The notes under the pieces: generated by a model | The model's database searches: none | What the model was told of the DNA's origin: nothing | Seen by the model: only the letters and a program-made list of their open reading frames with translations | Position numbers and translations under genes: made by a program | Origin: Youxingia wuxianensis | Lineage (GTDB): Bacteria; Bacillota; Clostridia; Oscillospirales; Ruminococcaceae | DNA length: 64,000 bases | Reading direction: 5' to 3' | Assembly: GCF_014385085.1 (NCBI RefSeq) | Contig: NZ_JACRTD010000002.1 | Span: forward strand, 310,001-374,000 | Part shown: piece after piece, positions 50,795-59,367 of the stretch | Position numbering within the stretch: the stretch's first letter is position 1 | Layout of the letters: every line of letters starts with the position of its first letter

Positions 50795-51334
50795 ATGAAA
50801 AGTTTAAAAGGGACCAAAACAGAAGCCAACTTAATGACCGCATTTGCTGGGGAATCCCAGGCAAGAAACAAATATACCTTCTACGCTTCCAAAGCGAAAA
50901 AAGAAGGTTATGTCCAGATTTCCAATCTGTTCCTGGAAACTGCTGCTAATGAAAAAGAGCATGCAGAACTTTGGTTTAAACTTCTCCATGACGGCATGCC
51001 TGATACTGCTGCGAATCTGAAGGACGCTGCAGAAGGCGAAAATTACGAATGGACCGATATGTATGCTGGATTCGCGAAAGAAGCGAAAGAAGAAGGCTTT
51101 GATAAAATTGCTTTCCTGTTTGAAGAAGTAGCGAAAATTGAAAAAGAACACGAAGAAAGATACCGCAAACTTCTGGCCAATGTAGAAGGCGGTTTGGTAT
51201 TCTCCAGAGACGGCGACATGATCTGGCAGTGTTCCAACTGCGGACATATTGTCATCGGTAAAAATGCTCCGCAAGTCTGCCCGGTCTGCGAACATCCTCA
51301 GGCATACTTCCAGTTGCTTGCCAGAAACTACTAA
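50795..51334 (+). CDS. rbr: Rubrerythrin
   Basis: Non-haem di-iron peroxidase of anaerobes that reduces hydrogen peroxide. The four-helix domain has two E-x-x-H-type iron motifs ([41 protein letters not shown]). The C-terminal rubredoxin-like domain has CSNC and CPVC (about residues 148-167) for the Fe(Cys)4 centre. Length 179 is typical of the reductive 'classic' order. It follows perR by 32 bases, ribosome site AGAGG, and is presumably derepressed by peroxide. Confidence 0.95.
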   Translation: MKSLKGTKTEANLMTAFAGESQARNKYTFYASKAKKEGYVQISNLFLETAANEKEHAELWFKLLHDGMPDTAANLKDAAEGENYEWTDMYAGFAKEAKEEGFDKIAFLFEEVAKIEKEHEERYRKLLANVEGGLVFSRDGDMIWQCSNCGHIVIGKNAPQVCPVCEHPQAYFQLLARNY

Positions 51335-51359
51335 TTTTCATAGTTTTCTTTTTAAAAAG

Positions 51360-51393
51360 CCCCCGGTCGGCATCCGTCGACCGGGGGTTTTTT
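51360..51393. terminator. Bidirectional terminator between rubrerythrin and gatB
   Basis: CCCCCGGTCG (51360-51369) pairs with CGACCGGGGG (51378-51387). T-run to the right, A-run to the left, between convergent genes. Confidence 0.88.
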
Positions 51394-51405
51394 CAAGGTA
51401 ATACT

Positions 51406-52821
51406 TTAATTTTTCATCAGTTTTATTAAAACTTCCTGGGCAGCCGCGGCGTCCGCTCGGCCTTTGGTAGCTTTCATCACGCCTCCTACCAAGGATTTTA
51501 CCGCTTTCTCTTTACCGGAAAGATAGTCAGACACCGCCGCTGGATTTTCATCGATTATCTTCTGGCAAACCTCCTGCAGAGCGCTTTCCTCCAACCCGGC
51601 AAGGTCTTCCTCGGAAATCAATTCCTCTGCTTTTCCGCCTGTATCCAACATGGAGTCTAAAACGGTTTTGGCCAGGTTCATTCTTATTTTTCCACTGTCC
51701 AGAAGCATCAACAGCTCATGAAAGTTTTCTGGGGAAACTTTAATATCAAAGTTTTCCTTGTCGCTGTCCGAAGGCAGGCGAGAGAAAATCTGGCCTAGGA
51801 TCAAGTTAACGGCAAACTTGGGATTGGCAATACCGTCTACCGCCCGATCAAAAAATTGCGCCACTCTGCGGTATTTCGTAAGCAAGACCGCGTCTTTGGG
51901 AGAAAGGGCATACACTTCTATATACCGGGAAAGCTTTGCGTCGGGCAGTTCCGGTAAGAGACCCTCCAGGCGCGACACCTCCTGCTGGCTGGTGATGATT
52001 GTCACCAGATCCGGCTCCCGAAAATACCGGTAGTCATGGGCGTCCTCTTTGCTTCGCATACTTTCGGTTATCCCTTGGGATTCATCGAAGCGGCGAGTTT
52101 CCTGAATTATTTTTTCACCATTTTCCACCAGATCTACCTGCCGCTCAAACTCATACCTGATGGCCTTTTCCATAAAGGTAAAAGAGTTCATGTTTTTAAT
52201 TTCTGTACGGGTACCCAAAGTTTCGCTTCCTTGGGGACGCACAGAAATATTCACATCACATCGCAAAGAACCTTCCTGCATTTTACAATCGGAGATTCCA
52301 ATGTATTTCATGATCAGTTGAAGCTTTTCCACATATTCCCGGACTTCGTCTACACTGCGTATATCCGGCTCGGTAACGATTTCAATCAGCGGGACTCCCG
52401 CCCGGTTATAATCCACATAAGTGTCTCCCCGCTCATGGACCAACTTACCTGCGTCTTCTTCAATGTGGATACGAGTAATGCGTATGGTTCTGCCGTTGGA
52501 AAGGGTGATATATCCCCCATAGCACAGAGGTTTGTCGTATTGAGAAACCTGATACGCTTTAGAAAGATCAGGATAGACATAATTTTTTCGGTCCATTTTT
52601 GAAATAGAGTTGATTTTGCAGTTGGTGGCGAGTCCCGCTAAAATGGCATAATCCACCGCGGTTTTGTTCAGTTTGGGCAAGGTGCCTGGCAGACCGATGC
52701 AAATAGGACAGCAGTGGGTATTGGGTTCACTGCCGAACTGTGTGGTACAGCCGCAGAAAATTTTTGTTTTAGTGGAAAGCTCCACATGGGTTTCCAGACC
52801 GGCAACCATTTCATATTTCAT
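51406..52821 (-). CDS. gatB: Aspartyl/glutamyl-tRNA amidotransferase subunit B
   Basis: The tRNA- and ATP-binding subunit of GatCAB. It starts YEMVAGLETHVELSTKTKIFCGC, with zinc ligands continuing in CPICIGLPGTLPKLN. Further signatures are NRAGVPLIEIVTEPDIRS, MQEGSLRCDVNISVRP and RTEIKNMNSF. The C-terminal YqeY-like tRNA-binding tail (KSLVGGVMKATKGRADAAAAQEVL) is complete. Length 471. Its ATG overlaps the gatA stop. Confidence 0.95.
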   Translation of the reverse strand: MKYEMVAGLETHVELSTKTKIFCGCTTQFGSEPNTHCCPICIGLPGTLPKLNKTAVDYAILAGLATNCKINSISKMDRKNYVYPDLSKAYQVSQYDKPLCYGGYITLSNGRTIRITRIHIEEDAGKLVHERGDTYVDYNRAGVPLIEIVTEPDIRSVDEVREYVEKLQLIMKYIGISDCKMQEGSLRCDVNISVRPQGSETLGTRTEIKNMNSFTFMEKAIRYEFERQVDLVENGEKIIQETRRFDESQGITESMRSKEDAHDYRYFREPDLVTIITSQQEVSRLEGLLPELPDAKLSRYIEVYALSPKDAVLLTKYRRVAQFFDRAVDGIANPKFAVNLILGQIFSRLPSDSDKENFDIKVSPENFHELLMLLDSGKIRMNLAKTVLDSMLDTGGKAEELISEEDLAGLEESALQEVCQKIIDENPAAVSDYLSGKEKAVKSLVGGVMKATKGRADAAAAQEVLIKLMKN

Positions 52822-54272
52822 AACCGCACCCCCATCGGAACCTGTTTTAAAGTTTCTGTTTTGGTTTCCTGCTCAAAGCAGTAGGCGGCGTTTAAAATAG
52901 TTTCTTCGCAGAAGGTATCTCCAATTAACTGCATACCAATAGGCAACCCACTGCCGTCAAATCCGCAGGGAATGGAAATCGCAGGCAGGCCGGCGATATT
53001 TACCGGTACGGTGCAGATATCGGTTAGATAGGTTTCCACTTGATCCTGAGAAGAAAAGCCTTCCTTAAAAGCGGTCATAGGGACAGTTGGGGATAAAATA
53101 ACGTCGCATTGTGCAAAAGCATTTTTAAATGCCTGAATGATAGAACCCCGCAGGTTTTGTGCTTTTTTATAATAAGCATCGTAATACCCGGAACTAAGCA
53201 CATAGTTCCCCAGCAAAATCCTGCGTTTCACTTCCGCACCAAACCCTTCGCTTCTAGTTTTACAGATCATTTCATGAATCCCATTATAGTGTTGGGTTTT
53301 ATATCCGTACCGGATGCCGTCATACCGTCCCAGATTGGAGGAGGCTTCCGCGCAGGCGAGGATATAATATACAGGCAGAGCGTATTTCAGCACAGGCAGA
53401 TCGAAATAGACCATTTGGACGCCTAAACTTTCATATACTTTAAGCGCTTGCTGCAAAGCAAAGGATACCTCTTTTCGCACACCGTCAAAGTATTCCCGGG
53501 GAACCCCTATTTTTTTACCTTTCAGGCTCTGGCCCAGATTGCCGGATACAGGCGCTTTTTTTCCTTGAGAGGTGCTGTCCATAGGATCATATTGGGCGAT
53601 AGCGTCATAGACCAGCGCTGCGTCTTCTACACAGGAGGCGATTGGCCCGATTTGATCCAAGCTGGATGCGTAGGCAATCAATCCGTAACGGGATACTGTA
53701 CCATAGGTAGGTTTCATTCCTACGATGCCGCAGAAACTGGCCGGCTGGCGGATAGAACCGCCGGTATCCGAACCAAGCCCGTACACCGCTAGATTGCCGG
53801 CAACCGCAGCGGCGGCTCCTCCGGAACTGCCGCCGGCTACATGAGAGATATTGTGTGGATTTTTTGCTCCGCCAAAACAGGAAGTTTCACAGGAAGACCC
53901 CATTGCAAATTCATCCATATTGGTTTTTCCAAGAAGTACAGCATTTTGCTTTTGAAGGATCTGCCAAACGGTAGCGTCATAGATGGGGATATACCCCTTT
54001 AAAATATTGGAACAACAGGTGGTTTCAATATCTTTCGTGGAAATATTGTCTTTGAGAGTCATGGGAATGCCCTCTAAAGGAAGAAGCTCCTCGCCTCTGG
54101 CAAGCTTTTCATCCACCTTTTTGGCGGCGGACAGAGCAGTTTCGGGAGTTGCTTTTATATAAGCGTTAATATGGCTGTTTTCTCTTTGTACCGCGTCCAA
54201 ATATGCCTGGGTCAGCTCTTTGCAGGAAAACTCTTTAGATAAGAGCATGGAATGTAATTTTTTTATACTCAT
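52818..54272 (-). CDS. gatA: Aspartyl/glutamyl-tRNA amidotransferase subunit A
   Basis: Glutaminase subunit of the amidase-signature family. The Ser-cisSer-Lys machinery is seen in LEGIPMTLKDNISTKD (Lys), VAGGSSGGAAAAVAG (cis-Ser) and GLGSDTGGSIRQPASFCG (nucleophile Ser). ATG 54272 is used, 7 bases after gatC, since AGAGG precedes it and MSIKKLHSML is the usual start. The longer frame to 54329 lies in gatC. Length 484 is normal. Confidence 0.95.
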   Translation of the reverse strand: MSIKKLHSMLLSKEFSCKELTQAYLDAVQRENSHINAYIKATPETALSAAKKVDEKLARGEELLPLEGIPMTLKDNISTKDIETTCCSNILKGYIPIYDATVWQILQKQNAVLLGKTNMDEFAMGSSCETSCFGGAKNPHNISHVAGGSSGGAAAAVAGNLAVYGLGSDTGGSIRQPASFCGIVGMKPTYGTVSRYGLIAYASSLDQIGPIASCVEDAALVYDAIAQYDPMDSTSQGKKAPVSGNLGQSLKGKKIGVPREYFDGVRKEVSFALQQALKVYESLGVQMVYFDLPVLKYALPVYYILACAEASSNLGRYDGIRYGYKTQHYNGIHEMICKTRSEGFGAEVKRRILLGNYVLSSGYYDAYYKKAQNLRGSIIQAFKNAFAQCDVILSPTVPMTAFKEGFSSQDQVETYLTDICTVPVNIAGLPAISIPCGFDGSGLPIGMQLIGDTFCEETILNAAYCFEQETKTETLKQVPMGVRL

Positions 54273-54279
54273 TTTGAAA

Positions 54280-54558
54280 CTAACCTCTTTTTTTGACGGG
54301 GAAATAGCCATTTTCTCCGCCGTCCACATTTTTTAAGATCAGCTCCCTCTCATAAGAGGGAACCACCGCATCTTCACGGAATACATTTGAAAGATGATTG
54401 ATATTGTCAAACTCCTGCGTATCGCTGCCGGCAGTATTGATGGTATCGGCGAAAGCGATGATATTAGCCATATCTTCCGTAAGCTGATCCAGTTCTTCCT
54501 GTGGTACATATAGCTTGGAAAGCAGTGCGATCTCCATAATTTCATCCCGTGTAACCAT
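54280..54558 (-). CDS. gatC: Aspartyl/glutamyl-tRNA amidotransferase subunit C
   Basis: Small belt-like subunit that holds GatA and GatB together; 92 residues. The N-terminal IMEIALLSKLYVPQEELDQL and central FADTINTAGSDTQEF segments, followed by an R-E-D motif (NVFREDAVVPS), are typical. GGAGG precedes ATG. It stands between aspS and gatA, 19 bases after aspS. Confidence 0.92.
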   Translation of the reverse strand: MVTRDEIMEIALLSKLYVPQEELDQLTEDMANIIAFADTINTAGSDTQEFDNINHLSNVFREDAVVPSYERELILKNVDGGENGYFPVKKRG

Positions 54559-54577
54559 GAAAATTCCCTCCTTTTTA

Positions 54578-56326
54578 TTATCGTAGCTTTATATGGTCCT
54601 CACGCAGCTGTTGTTCGCTCACTGGGCAGGGAGCGTTCATCATAACATCCTGTGCATTGCTGTTCATAGGGAACGCAATAACCTCCCGGATGTTTTCCTC
54701 ATCCGTTAAGAGCATTACCATGCGGTCAATCCCAGGAGCCATTCCCGCATGAGGCGGTGCGCCGAATTGAAATGCCTGATACAAAGCTCCAAATTTGTTT
54801 TTTAATTCCTCCTGTGTATAACCCGCAATTTCGAACGCTTTTATCATAGTTTCGAGGTCGTGGTTTCTTACCGCGCCGGAGGAAAGCTCCACACCGTTAC
54901 AGACAATATCGTACTGATAAGCCAGCACCTCCAACGGGTCCTTACCGCTGAGAGCTTCCAGGCCGCCTTGGGGCATGGAAAAAGGGTTGTGGGTAAAAAT
55001 AAGCTCTCCGCTGTTCTCTTCAATTTCATACATAGGGAAATCCACAATAAAACACATGCGATAAGCGTCCTTTTCCAAAAGATCCAAGCGGCGGGCCAGT
55101 TCCGTACGGATATGGCCGGCAAACTTTGCCGCCTGTGTTTTATTGTCGGCGATAAAATACAGCACACAGCCGGGTTTTAGTCCTGCGCGGCGGGCCAGCT
55201 CAATACGATCTTCCGGAGTAAGAAATTTATCAATAGGGCCGTTGTATTTCATCTGTTCATCTACTTTAATGTATCCCAGGCCTTTCATACCTATAGCGGT
55301 GGCATAATCAAACATGCTTTCAAAAAAGCTTTTAGGCTGGCAGGCACAGTCGGGAACATTAATCGCCCGGACGGTCTTTTTGCGAAAAGGGGCAAAATCG
55401 CTTTCCACGAACATATCGCTGATATCAATGATCGTCAGCGGATTGCGAAGATCCGGCTTGTCTGTACCGTATTTTTCCATGGCTTCTTCATAGGTAATCC
55501 GAGGAAAAGGGGCTTCGGATACGGTTCGGTCGGAAAACTTTTTGAAAGTTTCTGATAGCACCTGTTCCGCTACCTGGAAAACATCCTCCTGGGTAGCGAA
55601 GGCCATTTCAAAATCCAGCTGATAAAATTCTCCAGGGGAACGGTCCGCCCTGGCGTCTTCATCACGAAAACAAGGCGCAATCTGAAAGTACCTGTCAAAT
55701 CCGCCCACCATAAGCAGCTGCTTAAACTGCTGGGGCGCCTGGGGCAGCGCGTAAAATTTTCCCTGGTGTTTTCTGCTGGGAATCAGGTAGTCTCTTGCTC
55801 CCTCGGGGGAGGACGCGGTCAAGATAGGGGTTTGAATTTCTAAAAAGCCAAGATCAGCCATCTTGTTGCGTAAAAAGCGGATAATCTGAGAGCGCTTCAC
55901 AATATTATCGTGTACTTTTTTGTTTCTTAAATCCAGGTAACGATATTTCAGCCGGACCTCTTCCTTGGTTTGGGGGGAGGAAGAAACCTCAAAAGGCAAA
56001 GGGGAGGTTACCTTTCCTAGTACAGCAATTTCCTCCACCCGAATTTCAATAGTACCGGTGGAGATTTTAGGATTAATTGTTTCCTCATCCCGGAGAACTA
56101 CCTTGCCATAAGCAGAAATAACGCACTCTTTAGAAATACCGTCCAGCATAGTGTCATCTTTGAGCACTAACTGAACGGTACCATATTGATCTCTTATATC
56201 GATAAACAGCACGCCGCCATGATCACGGATGGTATCCACCCAGCCTGCTACACGTGCCATTTTCCCAATTTCTTTTTCACTTAGTTCACCACAAGTATGG
56301 GAACGATACTTATTTACTGATAACAT
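54578..56326 (-). CDS. aspS: Aspartyl-tRNA synthetase, bacterial type
   Basis: Class II synthetase, probably non-discriminating. The N-terminal OB fold has VAGWVDTIRDHGGVLFIDIRD. Motif 2 is seen in PCFRDEDARADRSPGEFYQLDFEM and motif 3 in GAPPHAGMAPGIDRMVMLL. The bacterial GAD insertion lies between. ATG 56326 gives MLSVNKYRSHTCGELSEKE, the usual start, with AAGGG upstream; 582 residues is normal. Co-directional gatC-gatA-gatB genes follow at once. This suggests that Asp-tRNA(Asn) made here is amidated by GatCAB. Confidence 0.94.
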   Translation of the reverse strand: MLSVNKYRSHTCGELSEKEIGKMARVAGWVDTIRDHGGVLFIDIRDQYGTVQLVLKDDTMLDGISKECVISAYGKVVLRDEETINPKISTGTIEIRVEEIAVLGKVTSPLPFEVSSSPQTKEEVRLKYRYLDLRNKKVHDNIVKRSQIIRFLRNKMADLGFLEIQTPILTASSPEGARDYLIPSRKHQGKFYALPQAPQQFKQLLMVGGFDRYFQIAPCFRDEDARADRSPGEFYQLDFEMAFATQEDVFQVAEQVLSETFKKFSDRTVSEAPFPRITYEEAMEKYGTDKPDLRNPLTIIDISDMFVESDFAPFRKKTVRAINVPDCACQPKSFFESMFDYATAIGMKGLGYIKVDEQMKYNGPIDKFLTPEDRIELARRAGLKPGCVLYFIADNKTQAAKFAGHIRTELARRLDLLEKDAYRMCFIVDFPMYEIEENSGELIFTHNPFSMPQGGLEALSGKDPLEVLAYQYDIVCNGVELSSGAVRNHDLETMIKAFEIAGYTQEELKNKFGALYQAFQFGAPPHAGMAPGIDRMVMLLTDEENIREVIAFPMNSNAQDVMMNAPCPVSEQQLREDHIKLR

Positions 56327-56517
56327 AAAAACACAACCCTTCACACGTATTATAGAAAGTAGACGGCAGACATAAAGCCGCACAGTCAACTATCAAATAT
56401 TCACACGTCTTTGGGCAAATATCTGAGATCAGTAATTAGTATTTTATTTGTACAAAATTATATCATGGTTTTTGTAACAATTCAATAAGAAGTTGTCTGT
56501 TATTTTCCATAAAATAC

Positions 56518-56554
56518 AAAAAGAGATTAGACCTTTTTTTGTCTAATCTCTTTT
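56518..56554 (-). terminator. Terminator of the SSS symporter gene
   Basis: 14-bp stem (56519-56532 with 56541-56554), loop of eight bases, T-run on the minus strand. Confidence 0.88.
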
Positions 56555-56559
56555 GTTTT

Positions 56560-58086
56560 TTATTCAGAAACTTCGTCCAGCGCAAACTTGTGAGATACCG
56601 GAATTTTTTCATCATAACAGGAGAATGTTTCCTGGATATGATTTTTGGACAGCTTTGGCGTGATCAGGCTAACCAGCGGTACAATCAACAAAGATACGAT
56701 CATAGACAGCGCGCCTGCAGAAGTGGGTGCAGTAAATGGGGAAAGAAGATTGACCACATTGATGCCAATACCAGTAATAAAGCTGGCCCAAACACCCAAT
56801 TTGGTAGTGCCCTTCCAAAACAGCCCGTAGATAAACGGTCCTAAAAAAGATCCTGCCAAAGCGCCCCAGGAGAGGGACATCAGGGAAGTAATCAGATTAT
56901 TGGGATTGAGAGCGATGAGCACAGAAAGCACTATAAAAAATCCACACAGCACTTTGATCATTGCTACCTGGGTTTTGGCTTTCATATCCTTTATCCAAAT
57001 ACCCTTGATAAAGTCCAGGGTAAAGGTAGAGCTAGACGCGATGACCAAAGAGGATAGAGTAGACATAGAAGCGGAAAGCACCAAGATCATAACTACGCCG
57101 ATCAAAATATCCGGCAGGCAATCCCCCAGCATCTGTGGAACAATGGAATCAAATATCACCTTTCCATCTTGGCCGGGCGTATAATACAGCCGCCCAAACG
57201 CCCCCATAAAATAGGACCCTCCGGCAATCACCAAAGCGAATAGGGTAGAAATGATCGTTCCCGTATAAATAGCTTTTTCATTTTTGATTGTATAGAATTT
57301 ATGTACCATTTGAGGAAGTCCCCAGGTACCAAGGCTGGTGAGAATGACAACTCCCAGAAGCCCCATAGGATCAGGACCAAAAAAGGAAGTGAGCGCCCCG
57401 TTCATCTCCGGGACAGCCTCCACCGGCACTTGGGAAAGCTGCTCCAAAGCCCTGGAAAAACCGCCTTGACCGTTTAATACAGTGAGCACTACCATCACAA
57501 TGCCGCCCAGCATAATAAATCCCTGGAATAAGTCGTTTAAAGCGGCGGCCATATAACCGCCCACCACAACATAGATGCCCGTAAGGAGCGCAATTCCGAT
57601 AACACAGTATACAAAATCGATTCCGAAGGCCATAGAAAATAACCCGGACAATCCTTTATATACGGAAGCGGAATATGGCACTAAAAAGATAAAGATAATG
57701 ACAGAAGAAACTGTTTTCAGCCAAGAACAATCATAGCGTTTGGCGAAGAAATCCGGCATAGTAGCGGATTCGAAATGCTTTGTCATAATCCGGGTGCGCC
57801 GTCCCATAACCACCCAGGCTAATAAGCTTCCAATTAATGCGTTGCCAATGCCGATCCAGGTGGCCGCCACTCCGAAGTTCCAGCCAAACTGACCTGCGTA
57901 GCCTACAAACACGACAGAAGAAAAATAGGAAGTCCCATAAGCGAACGCAGTCACCCAGGGCCCTACATTTCTGCCGCCCAATACAAAGTCCCCCACATTA
58001 GAAGCATTTTTACGGCAATATAGGCCGATGGCTACCGTCACCGCAAAAAAGATCACAATCATCAAAATTTTCTCAAACACAATCAT
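56560..58086 (-). CDS. Sodium:solute symporter (SSS family), predicted tyrosine-responsive
   Basis: Membrane Na+ symporter of 508 residues with about 13 helices. SSS features include NVGDFVLGGRNVGPWVTAFAYGTSYFSS (residues 31-58 region), ATMPDFFAKRYD and a Na+-site Ser/Thr-rich helix (LILVLSASMSTLSSLVIASSSTF type, near 345). Closest classical relatives are PutP and PanF. ATG 58086 follows TAAGGGG. The gene is headed by a T-box with a UAC specifier, so tyrosine or a precursor is the predicted cargo. That is inference from regulation, since SSS amino acid carriers are best known for proline. Confidence 0.88.
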   Translation of the reverse strand: MIVFEKILMIVIFFAVTVAIGLYCRKNASNVGDFVLGGRNVGPWVTAFAYGTSYFSSVVFVGYAGQFGWNFGVAATWIGIGNALIGSLLAWVVMGRRTRIMTKHFESATMPDFFAKRYDCSWLKTVSSVIIFIFLVPYSASVYKGLSGLFSMAFGIDFVYCVIGIALLTGIYVVVGGYMAAALNDLFQGFIMLGGIVMVVLTVLNGQGGFSRALEQLSQVPVEAVPEMNGALTSFFGPDPMGLLGVVILTSLGTWGLPQMVHKFYTIKNEKAIYTGTIISTLFALVIAGGSYFMGAFGRLYYTPGQDGKVIFDSIVPQMLGDCLPDILIGVVMILVLSASMSTLSSLVIASSSTFTLDFIKGIWIKDMKAKTQVAMIKVLCGFFIVLSVLIALNPNNLITSLMSLSWGALAGSFLGPFIYGLFWKGTTKLGVWASFITGIGINVVNLLSPFTAPTSAGALSMIVSLLIVPLVSLITPKLSKNHIQETFSCYDEKIPVSHKFALDEVSE

Positions 58087-58187
58087 CAAACCCCTTACTA
58101 TTATTGTTGCTCATGGAAAGGTTTCTGCAATCACTCCGCCTATTTATAAAACTTGGAGAGGAAGGAAACCAGCGCGCTATCCCTGGT

Positions 58188-58207
58188 AAAGGTGCAGAAG
58201 CACCTTT
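58188..58207. other. Second hairpin between the Tyr T-box and the symporter gene
   Basis: AAAGGTGC (58188-58195) pairs with GCACCTTT (58200-58207), loop AGAA. No T-run follows on the minus strand, so it is not a second terminator. Confidence 0.5.
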
Positions 58208-58226
58208 CTTCTGGCTCCATGGATAT

Positions 58227-58517
58227 AAAAAACGTCCTCTGAATTTCTTCAGAGGACGGACGATATTCCGTGTTACCACCTCAATTTATCCAATGCCTTA
58301 CGGCAGAGGACCTCGTCGAGTACATGTGAAAAACACAGATACTCCAGCGATATAACGGTCGCGCCCGATGCAGCCTACTGGGAACGCGCAGTTCTGTTGG
58401 GTACACAGCTCTCAAAATGTATTCGGGCTTCTCCAGCTCTGCGCCTCTCATCATCCGGCAGCTTTCTGTAGAGGGGTTGTAAGCCTTACTTGTTTTTGGT
58501 CAACGCTTTTAGCCATT
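58227..58517 (-). ncRNA. T-box leader with tyrosine (UAC) specifier
   Basis: tRNA-sensing attenuator, minus strand. The T-box AGGTGGTAACACGG is at 58268-58281. The terminator pairs 58233-58243 with 58248-58258 and is followed by a T-run (58227-58232). In Stem I the lower helix CAAAA/UUUUG (58494-58498 with 58413-58417) and the upper helix GGCUU/AAGCC (58481-58485 with 58426-58430) frame the specifier loop. Its 3' side reads CGAAUACA. UAC (58419-58421) followed by A is the canonical tyrosine arrangement; the UGGU bulge pairs with discriminator A, as in tRNA-Tyr. Confidence 0.92.
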
Positions 58518-58523
58518 GGTGAT

Positions 58524-58552
58524 ATTTTAACAGGTAAAATCGCTAAAGTCAA
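58524..58552 (-). promoter_or_regulatory. Promoter of the Tyr T-box / SSS symporter unit
   Basis: Minus strand TTGACT (58547-58552), 17-base spacer, TAAAAT (58524-58529), only 15 bases after the superoxide dismutase stop codon. Confidence 0.82.
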
Positions 58553-58566
58553 GGGGGTTTTGAAAT

Positions 58567-59193
58567 TTATTTTGCGTAAGCGTTATAATATCGCTCCACT
58601 ACGTCCCAGTTGACGATTTGCATCCAGCTTTCAAGATAGTCGGCCCGTTTGTTTTTATATTTTAAGTAATAGGCGTGCTCCCATACGTCCACCCCCAGAA
58701 TAGGATACAGGTTCATGGGCAATGTGGTATCCTGGTTGGCGGTGGGCAGGACTTTCAGCCGCCCCTGGGGATCACATACCAGCCAAGCGTAGCCGGAACC
58801 AAATTGTCCGAGAGCGGTCTGTATGAAAATATCCTGAAATGCTTCCAAGGAGCCGAAGGTCCGCTCCAAGGCGCTGCGGGTTCGGGGACAGGGGGAAGAA
58901 GAGCCGCCAGGACGCATCATGGTAAAGTACAGCTGATGATTTAACACGCCCCCCGCATTGTTGCGTACCTTGGATAATTCCTTAGGCGGCAGGTTTAAAG
59001 GATAAACCAACAGCTGCTGCAATGTAAGGCCCTGGTATTGTACATAGCCTTCCAAAGCAGCGTTAAGATTTTCCACATAAGCGCGCAGGTGACGGTCGTG
59101 ATGAAGCATCATTGTTTGGCTATCAATCCAAGGTTCCAGCGCGTCGTAATTATAAGGCAGAGGTTCCAGCTGAAATTTATAATGCTCATACAT
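58567..59193 (-). CDS. sodA: Superoxide dismutase, Fe/Mn family
   Basis: Dismutates superoxide; 208 residues. Predicted metal ligands are His31 (MMLHHDRHLRAYVENLN), the His in GGVLNHQLYF, and the Asp and His in GVDVWEHAYYLKYKNKR. The outer-sphere Tyr39 is kept. Two usual positions differ: the second His of the HH pair is Leu36, and the region after NH reads QLYF where FFW is common. Activity is still likely. Ribosome site GAAAGGA. No terminator before the downstream T-box promoter is visible. Metal preference (Fe or Mn) is not assigned. Confidence 0.9.
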   Translation of the reverse strand: MYEHYKFQLEPLPYNYDALEPWIDSQTMMLHHDRHLRAYVENLNAALEGYVQYQGLTLQQLLVYPLNLPPKELSKVRNNAGGVLNHQLYFTMMRPGGSSSPCPRTRSALERTFGSLEAFQDIFIQTALGQFGSGYAWLVCDPQGRLKVLPTANQDTTLPMNLYPILGVDVWEHAYYLKYKNKRADYLESWMQIVNWDVVERYYNAYAK

Positions 59194-59367
59194 ATTCTAA
59201 ACGCATCCTTTCTGTTTTTACTAAATTGTATTCCGCAACGGCTTGTACTCTGAACCGGAAAAAAGTAAAACAAAAGGAAGGCTGCGGGACAAACAAACAT
59301 AACTGTCCCATTTTAGGAATAGAATGTATAGGATGAAAAATTTTACGGATATGAAGGAGTGAAACCT

